8,728 nucleotides of DNA, from the NCBI GenBank assembly GCA_036276255.1, contig DASUPK010000004.1, positions 1-8,728 on the forward strand, given 5' to 3'. Made by a program: the position numbers and the translations under genes. This document shows, piece after piece, positions 4,805 through 8,728 of the stretch. The stretch is from DASUPK01 sp036276255. Its GTDB lineage: Bacteria > Actinomycetota > Thermoleophilia > Solirubrobacterales > 70-9. The stretch's first letter is position 1, and each line of letters starts with the position of its first letter. Under the pieces are notes generated by a model. That model was not told the DNA's origin and did not search any database. It was given only the letters and a program-made list of their open reading frames with translations.

Positions 4805-7087
4805 ATGGGCCACCGACGAATCGCCGCTGCGCGCTATCAGGGCGATCGGGGCTGGCCTCGGGCGATCGGTCTCGACGTCGAGCCGGGTCGCTTCTTCGAC
4901 GGCGCGCACGTCGCCTGGCGGATCGCGCCGTTCGTCGCGGCGGGGGTCCTTCCGTTCGCGCTCGTCCCCGTTGTCGGCCTGTCCTTCGCCGATCCGCGGG
5001 TCGCGATCGCGGCGGCCATGGCCCCCCTCATCATCGGCGCCGTGCTGCTCGTGCCCTGGGAACGCCTCCCCGCCTGGCCGCAGGCGATCCCCCCGCTCGC
5101 CTACTTCGTCATCCTCGCCCTGCTCCGCGACGCAACCGGCGATACGCCAACCGTCTTCGACCCGCTGCTCTCGATCCCGATCATCTGGTTCGCGATCTAC
5201 GGGACGGGCCGCCAGTTGGCGCTCTCGATCGCGGCCATGGGCGTGACCCTGCTGCTTCCGATGGCCCTCCATGGGGGATACGACAGCGACCAGGTCGAGC
5301 GCACGATCGTCGCCGTGGTGCTCGCCGCGACCGTGGGGCCCGCAGTCCATGAGCTCGTCCGGGCGCTGCGACGCACCAGCACGGAACTCGGCGAGGCGGA
5401 GGAGCTCTTCCGGAATGCATTCGACGACAGCCAGGTAGGGATGGCCCTGGTCTCGCTCGACGGCCGGTTCCTGCGGGTTAACCGCGCCCTGCGCGAGATC
5501 ACCGGGTATCCGGAGCACGAGCTGCTCGGCAGGACCTTCGGCGAGATCACCCACCAGGACGACGTGGACACGGATCTCGACGCCCTCCGGGACCTGATCG
5601 ACGGGGAGCGCTACGGGTACCGGACCGAGAAGCGCTACGTACATGCCGAGGGACATGCGGTCTGGATCTCCCTGAACGTCTCGCCCGTCTACGTCGGCGA
5701 CGGCACGCTCAGCTGCCTGATCAGCCAGATCGAGGACATCTCCGACCGCAAGGAGTCCGAGAAGCGCCTCACCCGCCAGGCGCTGCACGACTCGCTCACC
5801 GGGCTGCCCAACAGGACCCTGTTCGCCGATCGCGTCCGCATGTCCGCCAACCGACGCAGCACGACGGGCTACGCGATCGTCTATCTCGACCTCGACGGCT
5901 TCAAGCTCGTCAACGATACGCTCGGCCACGCCGCCGGGGACCAGGTCCTGATCGAGGTCGCCCGCCGGCTCGAGCGGCTGATGCGGGTCGGCGACACGCT
6001 GGCACGCCTGGGCGGCGACGAGTTCGCGCTGCTCTGCGAGGAGGTGGGCGAGCGCGAGGTGCGAGCGATCGCCGACCGGGTGATCGACGCGGTGGGCAAG
6101 CCGATCGATGTGCAGGGCACGACGATCACCCAGGCCGCCAGCATCGGGATCTCCCTCTACTCGGCCGAGGGCCCGCTCGCGGAGCCCGACGAGATGCTCG
6201 GGGAGGCGGACCTGGCCATGTACCGGGCCAAGGCGGCGGGGAAGTCACGCTACGCGCTGTTCGAGACCTGGATGCGGACGGGCGAGACCGACCGGACCGC
6301 GCTCGAGCTGGATCTCCAGGCGGCGATCGCCAACGGACAGCTGGTCGTCCACTACCAGCCCGAGGTCGACCTGAGGAGCGGGGAGATCACCGGCGCTGAG
6401 GCGCTCGTGCGCTGGCAGCACCCAGATCGCGGGCTGCTCGAGCCGGCGCAGTTCCTCTTCGTCGCCGAAGCGTCCGACCTGATCGCGGAGATCGACGACA
6501 TGGTCATGCGCGAAGCCTGTCTCCAGGCCGCACGCTGGCGAGAGGATCTGCCGGACTCCGAGCACTTCACCGTGTCGGTCAACATCAGCGATCGCCGGCT
6601 GGCGGACCCCGGCCTGAGCGGCAAGATCTCGCAGGCGATCGCCGACGCACGGGTGCCGGCCAGCTCCCTCTGCCTGGAGATCGCCGAACGGGCCGTGATG
6701 GACCGCCGGGCGACGGCGCTCGGCGCCATCCCGGACCTCGAGGCGCTGGGGGTCCGACTGCTGATCGACGACTTCGGCATCGCCATCTCGTCCTTCGGGA
6801 GCCTCAAGCACCTACCTCGCCTGAACGCCATCAAGATCGACGCGTCCTTCATCGCCGGCCTCGGGCGTGCGCGCGAGGATTCCGCGGGGGTCGCGGCGAT
6901 CGTCGGCCTGGCGCATGGGCTTGGCCTGACCGCGACGGCCGAGGGGCTCGAGCGAGAGGAACAACTCCGCGAAGTTCAGGCCCTCCACTGCGATCGCGGC
7001 CAGGGCTACTACTTCGCACGGCCGCAGCCGCCCGAGGCCCTCGGCGAGGTGCTCCGCTCGGCCCGGCTCGGCGAGCTCATCTCATAG
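4805..7087 (+). CDS. Membrane PAS-GGDEF-EAL cyclic-di-GMP signalling protein
   Basis: 760 residues. GAGAGGA at 4792-4798, 6 nt before ATG 4805, is a good ribosome binding site. About six hydrophobic segments (roughly 40-60, 66-84, 94-107, 118-133, 138-155, 166-185) form an integral-membrane sensor. A PAS domain follows (about 199-320, starting EELFRNAFDDS). The GGDEF diguanylate cyclase domain (about 325-490) keeps the GGDEF motif at 403-407 and an RVGD inhibitory I-site at 395-398. The EAL phosphodiesterase domain (about 500-745) keeps Glu532 (EAL), Asn593, Glu625, Glu628, Asp655-Asp656, Lys677, Glu713 and Gln733. Both halves should therefore be able to act, making and breaking c-di-GMP. Loop 6 reads DDFGIAISS rather than the usual DDFGTGYSS, which may alter the coupling of dimerisation to catalysis. 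The signal and target process are not evident from the neighbours. Confidence 0.96.
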   Translation: MGHRRIAAARYQGDRGWPRAIGLDVEPGRFFDGAHVAWRIAPFVAAGVLPFALVPVVGLSFADPRVAIAAAMAPLIIGAVLLVPWERLPAWPQAIPPLAYFVILALLRDATGDTPTVFDPLLSIPIIWFAIYGTGRQLALSIAAMGVTLLLPMALHGGYDSDQVERTIVAVVLAATVGPAVHELVRALRRTSTELGEAEELFRNAFDDSQVGMALVSLDGRFLRVNRALREITGYPEHELLGRTFGEITHQDDVDTDLDALRDLIDGERYGYRTEKRYVHAEGHAVWISLNVSPVYVGDGTLSCLISQIEDISDRKESEKRLTRQALHDSLTGLPNRTLFADRVRMSANRRSTTGYAIVYLDLDGFKLVNDTLGHAAGDQVLIEVARRLERLMRVGDTLARLGGDEFALLCEEVGEREVRAIADRVIDAVGKPIDVQGTTITQAASIGISLYSAEGPLAEPDEMLGEADLAMYRAKAAGKSRYALFETWMRTGETDRTALELDLQAAIANGQLVVHYQPEVDLRSGEITGAEALVRWQHPDRGLLEPAQFLFVAEASDLIAEIDDMVMREACLQAARWREDLPDSEHFTVSVNISDRRLADPGLSGKISQAIADARVPASSLCLEIAERAVMDRRATALGAIPDLEALGVRLLIDDFGIAISSFGSLKHLPRLNAIKIDASFIAGLGRAREDSAGVAAIVGLAHGLGLTATAEGLEREEQLREVQALHCDRGQGYYFARPQPPEALGEVLRSARLGELIS

Positions 7088-7104
7088 CGGCCGCTCGTGG
7101 CCGC
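7087..7104 (+). terminator. Candidate GC hairpin at the end of the GGDEF-EAL gene
   Basis: GCGGCC (7087-7092) and GGCCGC (7099-7104) form a 6-bp all-GC stem with a 6-nt loop, starting on the last base of the stop codon. There is no following T-run, so it is not a classic intrinsic terminator. It may be a weak terminator or 3'-end stabiliser. The next gene starts about 45 nt downstream on the same strand. Confidence 0.3.
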
Positions 7105-7135
7105 GATCTGATGGCGAAGCCGCATCGGCAGACCT

Positions 7136-7141
7136 GGAAGG
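7136..7141 (+). promoter_or_regulatory. Ribosome binding site deciding the start of the Ddn-family gene
   Basis: GGAAGG touches the ATG at 7142 with no spacing but lies 9 nt before the in-frame ATG at 7151. A functional Shine-Dalgarno site needs a gap, so this favours 7151 as the start and makes the first ATG unlikely. Confidence 0.55.
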
Positions 7142-7150
7142 ATGCGCGGC

Positions 7151-7660
7151 ATGGGGCGCGTTCCCGCGTACGACCCGAATGAGCCGAAGAGCCTCTGGAT
7201 GAGCTCCCTCAACTGGGCGGCGCGCCAGCGGCCCGTCACCTGGTTCCTGGTCAACGTCGGGAACAAGATCGACCCGTATCTGATGCGCGCCACCGGCGGT
7301 CGTGTGAAGACCACGCTCAACGCCCCGACGGTGCTGCTCACCCACCACGGGGCGAAGAGCGGCAAGCAGCGCTCGACGCCGCTCGCCTATTTCACCGACG
7401 GCGATGACGTGATCCTGATCGCGTCGCGAGGAGGGCACCGGGATCACCCGGCCTGGTACTTCAATCTCACCGCCAACCCCGAGGTCGAGCTCTGGACCAA
7501 GGGCGGTGGCGGCGACTACCGGGCGAAGGAGGCGGAGGGAGCGGAGCGCCAGCGGCTCTGGGAGCTCGCCACGGAGTTCTATCCCGGCTTCGCGCGCTAC
7601 CAGGAGCGGGCCGGCGACCGGCGGATTCCCGTCATCGTCTGCACGCCCGAGGACAACTAG
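7151..7660 (+). CDS. Ddn-type (deazaflavin/F420-dependent) nitroreductase-family oxidoreductase
   Basis: 169 residues from ATG 7151 (172 from the upstream ATG 7142), near the usual size for this single-domain split-barrel family. Members of the Mycobacterium Ddn group bind reduced F420, or a flavin, and reduce quinones, nitro compounds or similar substrates, often at the membrane. The hallmarks are present: THHGAKSGKQRSTPL at 64-78 (cofactor phosphate-binding loop), VILIASRGGHRDHPAWYFNL at 87-106, NPEVEL at 109-114, then EGAERQRLWE, YPGFARYQ and the terminal RRIPVIV. Trp16, Trp22 and Trp31 near the N-terminus may help membrane or substrate contact. Cofactor choice cannot be read from the sequence alone. 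The gene follows the GGDEF-EAL gene closely but has its own ribosome binding site. It could be co-transcribed with that gene, though no shared function is obvious. Confidence 0.93.
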   Translation: MGRVPAYDPNEPKSLWMSSLNWAARQRPVTWFLVNVGNKIDPYLMRATGGRVKTTLNAPTVLLTHHGAKSGKQRSTPLAYFTDGDDVILIASRGGHRDHPAWYFNLTANPEVELWTKGGGGDYRAKEAEGAERQRLWELATEFYPGFARYQERAGDRRIPVIVCTPEDN

Positions 7661-7676
7661 TCCCCAGCTGCGGCTC

Positions 7677-7682
7677 TAGCCT
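7677..7682 (+). promoter_or_regulatory. Candidate -10 box for tRNA-Ser(TGA)
   Basis: TAGCCT fits TAnnnT and ends 11 nt before the mature 5' end of the tRNA, a sensible spacing for a short leader trimmed by RNase P. The -35 region would fall in the last codons of the Ddn-family gene, where no strong TTGACA-like hexamer is seen. Confidence 0.3.
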
Positions 7683-7693
7683 CTCCATCACCC

Positions 7694-7784
7694 GGAGGGG
7701 TGGCAGAGTCTGGTTGATTGCGGCAGCCTTGAAAGCTGTTGACCGGGTCTTCCCGGTCCGGGGGTTCGAATCCCTCCCCCTCCG
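7694..7784 (+). tRNA. tRNA-Ser(TGA)
   Basis: Acceptor stem GGAGGGG (7694-7700) pairs with CCCCTCC (7777-7783); the discriminator is G7784. The anticodon stem GCAGC/GCTGT encloses loop CTTGAAA with anticodon TGA at 7730-7732, decoding UCA and probably other UCN codons. A long variable arm with a CCGGG...CCCGG stem (7743-7755) marks class II serine tRNA. The T arm is GGGGG-TTCGAAT-CCCTC (7760-7776), with one G-U pair. No CCA is encoded; the next bases are CTAGCG, where CTA is the reverse complement of the stop codon of the convergent gene. Confidence 0.97.
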
Positions 7785-8728
7785 CTAGCGCAGCTTGGCA
7801 CCCGAGATGTCGAGCGTGCCAATCGCATCACCCGAGGCGAAGTCGTCGCTGGCGTTCCCGGACTCGGTCGGGAAGACGGTATTGAGGGTGAGCGCGGCGA
7901 GCGCCTGGAGGCTGACGGTGGCCCCCGTGACAGTCAGGGACCTGGTGTTCGGATCAACTGACCGAGTGCCGGTGGAGAAGTCGACGCTGGCGAGCGGGGC
8001 ACGAAGGACGGTGCCGTTGGGAAGCGCCGCGGTCGAAAGCAGGAAGTTCTGCGCGAAGTCCATGCCCGGGTTGGTGCTGTCGAGGTGCGAGCCGATCGGA
8101 GGGTCGGCGCTGGCGCAGGCACTCATGGGCGTGCCGAGCCCGCCGGTCTTAGTGATCCTCTGACCCCCGCCGGTGAGCAGCTCGCCGGCGCTGAAGTCCG
8201 GTGCCGCGCTGCCTCCGGTGATCGGGAAGGTGAAGTCCGCAAGGGACTGGGTGGCCGGGGCGATCGGCGTGACTCCGGTCAGAGCCAGGACACAGTGCTG
8301 CGGAAGCTTCGAGGCGAACGCGCCGAGCAGGTTGGTGTGGAGGGTCATCGTTCCCGTCCCCGGCACGACCTCCACCGACAGCGGGTCGGTTGTGACCGAA
8401 ACCACCGTTCCCAGGGACTGACCGGCCTTCACCCGACCGCCTGAGGATTTGCCCGCGCGCTTGCGGGGCGAGAAAGCCCGGTTGAGCGCCTGAGCACCCT
8501 TTCCGGCGATCGTGGCTTTGATGTTGGAGATCTTTGCCCCCCATCCGCCCCGGGCCACGGAGCCGCCCGTCAGGCTGCCGAAGGCGGGCACCTTCTTCTT
8601 GCCGATCTTGGCGGAGACGGTGCCCGGGCCGCCGTTGGCGCCCAGGTTGAGAGCCGTGATCGTCACCTTGACCTTGCCCTTGCCGCGCTTGGCCTTGAGG
8701 CTGCCCGAGACCTGCACGGCGCCCGAGC
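7785..8728 (-). CDS. Secreted/surface protein with two HtaA-like modules (5' partial)
   Basis: The frame runs off the right edge. The GTG at 8717 is internal, because residues S-G-A continue upstream of it. The 310 residues counted from that codon are rich in Gly, Ala, Ser and Thr with alternating hydrophobic beta-strand patterns, as in exported actinobacterial surface proteins; any signal peptide would lie outside the window. Two modules share a layout. Residues 68-82 (ATIAGKGAQALNRAF) and 268-282 (VSLQALAALTLNTVF) align without gaps, with the A..LN..F core exactly 200 residues apart. Each is followed by a charged loop and a G..(L/I)GT strand (AGQSLGTV at 98-105, SGDAIGTL at 295-302). FPITGG (164-169) starts the second unit. 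This resembles HtaA-type domains (heme- or surface-associated in Corynebacterium), but no ligand is predicted. Cys142 and Cys201 could form a disulphide. The stop TAG abuts tRNA-Ser with no gap. Confidence 0.75.
   Translation of the reverse strand, partial: SGAVQVSGSLKAKRGKGKVKVTITALNLGANGGPGTVSAKIGKKKVPAFGSLTGGSVARGGWGAKISNIKATIAGKGAQALNRAFSPRKRAGKSSGGRVKAGQSLGTVVSVTTDPLSVEVVPGTGTMTLHTNLLGAFASKLPQHCVLALTGVTPIAPATQSLADFTFPITGGSAAPDFSAGELLTGGGQRITKTGGLGTPMSACASADPPIGSHLDSTNPGMDFAQNFLLSTAALPNGTVLRAPLASVDFSTGTRSVDPNTRSLTVTGATVSLQALAALTLNTVFPTESGNASDDFASGDAIGTLDISGAKLR

Noticed and set aside
4658..5929. Long antisense open frame (423 codons) opposite the PAS-GGDEF-EAL gene
   Set aside because: It lies entirely in the shadow of a gene with clear domains. 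Its translation is full of Asp/Glu/Arg/Gly without any recognisable motif, the usual mirror product of GC-rich coding DNA.
7142..7150. ATG at 7142 as the start of the Ddn-family gene
   Set aside because: GGAAGG lies directly against it with no spacer, whereas ATG 7151 has a workable 9-nt gap; the three extra residues add no conserved sequence. It cannot be fully excluded.
3285..7784. Genomic island bounded by tRNA genes
   Set aside because: The sequence shared at both ends is just the conserved serine tRNA 3' half, in inverted orientation. There is no integrase, no att-like direct repeat and no change in base composition between the two tRNAs.

Overview
The window is very GC-rich, densely packed bacterial DNA. 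GC-ending codons dominate every reading frame that resembles a known protein family. The gene mix is a WS/DGAT acyltransferase, a Ddn-type deazaflavin/F420 oxidoreductase, a membrane-anchored YkuD L,D-transpeptidase and a repetitive secreted protein. Together with leaderless-looking starts just after TAnnnT boxes, this suggests a high-GC actinobacterium. Thermoleophilia/Solirubrobacterales is my best guess. That placement is inferred from sequence style, not from a search.

Left part (1-2481, + strand): the C-terminal 291 codons of an FMN-dependent alpha-hydroxy-acid oxidase come first. A possible tiny membrane-peptide ORF fills the following gap. Next is a complete wax ester synthase/diacylglycerol acyltransferase-like enzyme with an unusual Lys/Arg-rich C-terminal tail.

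Middle (2468-3374, - strand): tRNA-Ser(GCT) is followed after only 4 nt by the ATG of a membrane-anchored L,D-transpeptidase. The 3' end of the transpeptidase gene overlaps that of the acyltransferase gene tail to tail by 14 bp.

Right part (3428-7784, + strand): first is a fold-type III PLP-enzyme homologue (amino acid deaminase/aldolase family) that appears to lack the PLP lysine, a later His and a Gly-rich segment, so it is probably a pseudoenzyme. Then come a six-hydrophobic-segment PAS-GGDEF-EAL protein with both catalytic signatures intact, a Ddn-family oxidoreductase, and tRNA-Ser(TGA). The 3' end of that tRNA directly abuts the stop codon of a convergent, 5'-truncated secreted protein (7785-8728, - strand) that contains a duplicated HtaA-like module.

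No mobile element, CRISPR array or multi-gene defence or biosynthetic operon is visible. The genes look like mostly independent units: lipid and hydroxy-acid metabolism, cell wall crosslinking, c-di-GMP signalling and redox. The most interesting points are the apparent pseudoenzyme, the tRNA/protein-gene junctions, the basic tail on the acyltransferase and the duplicated surface module. There is no gene-free stretch longer than 300 bases.
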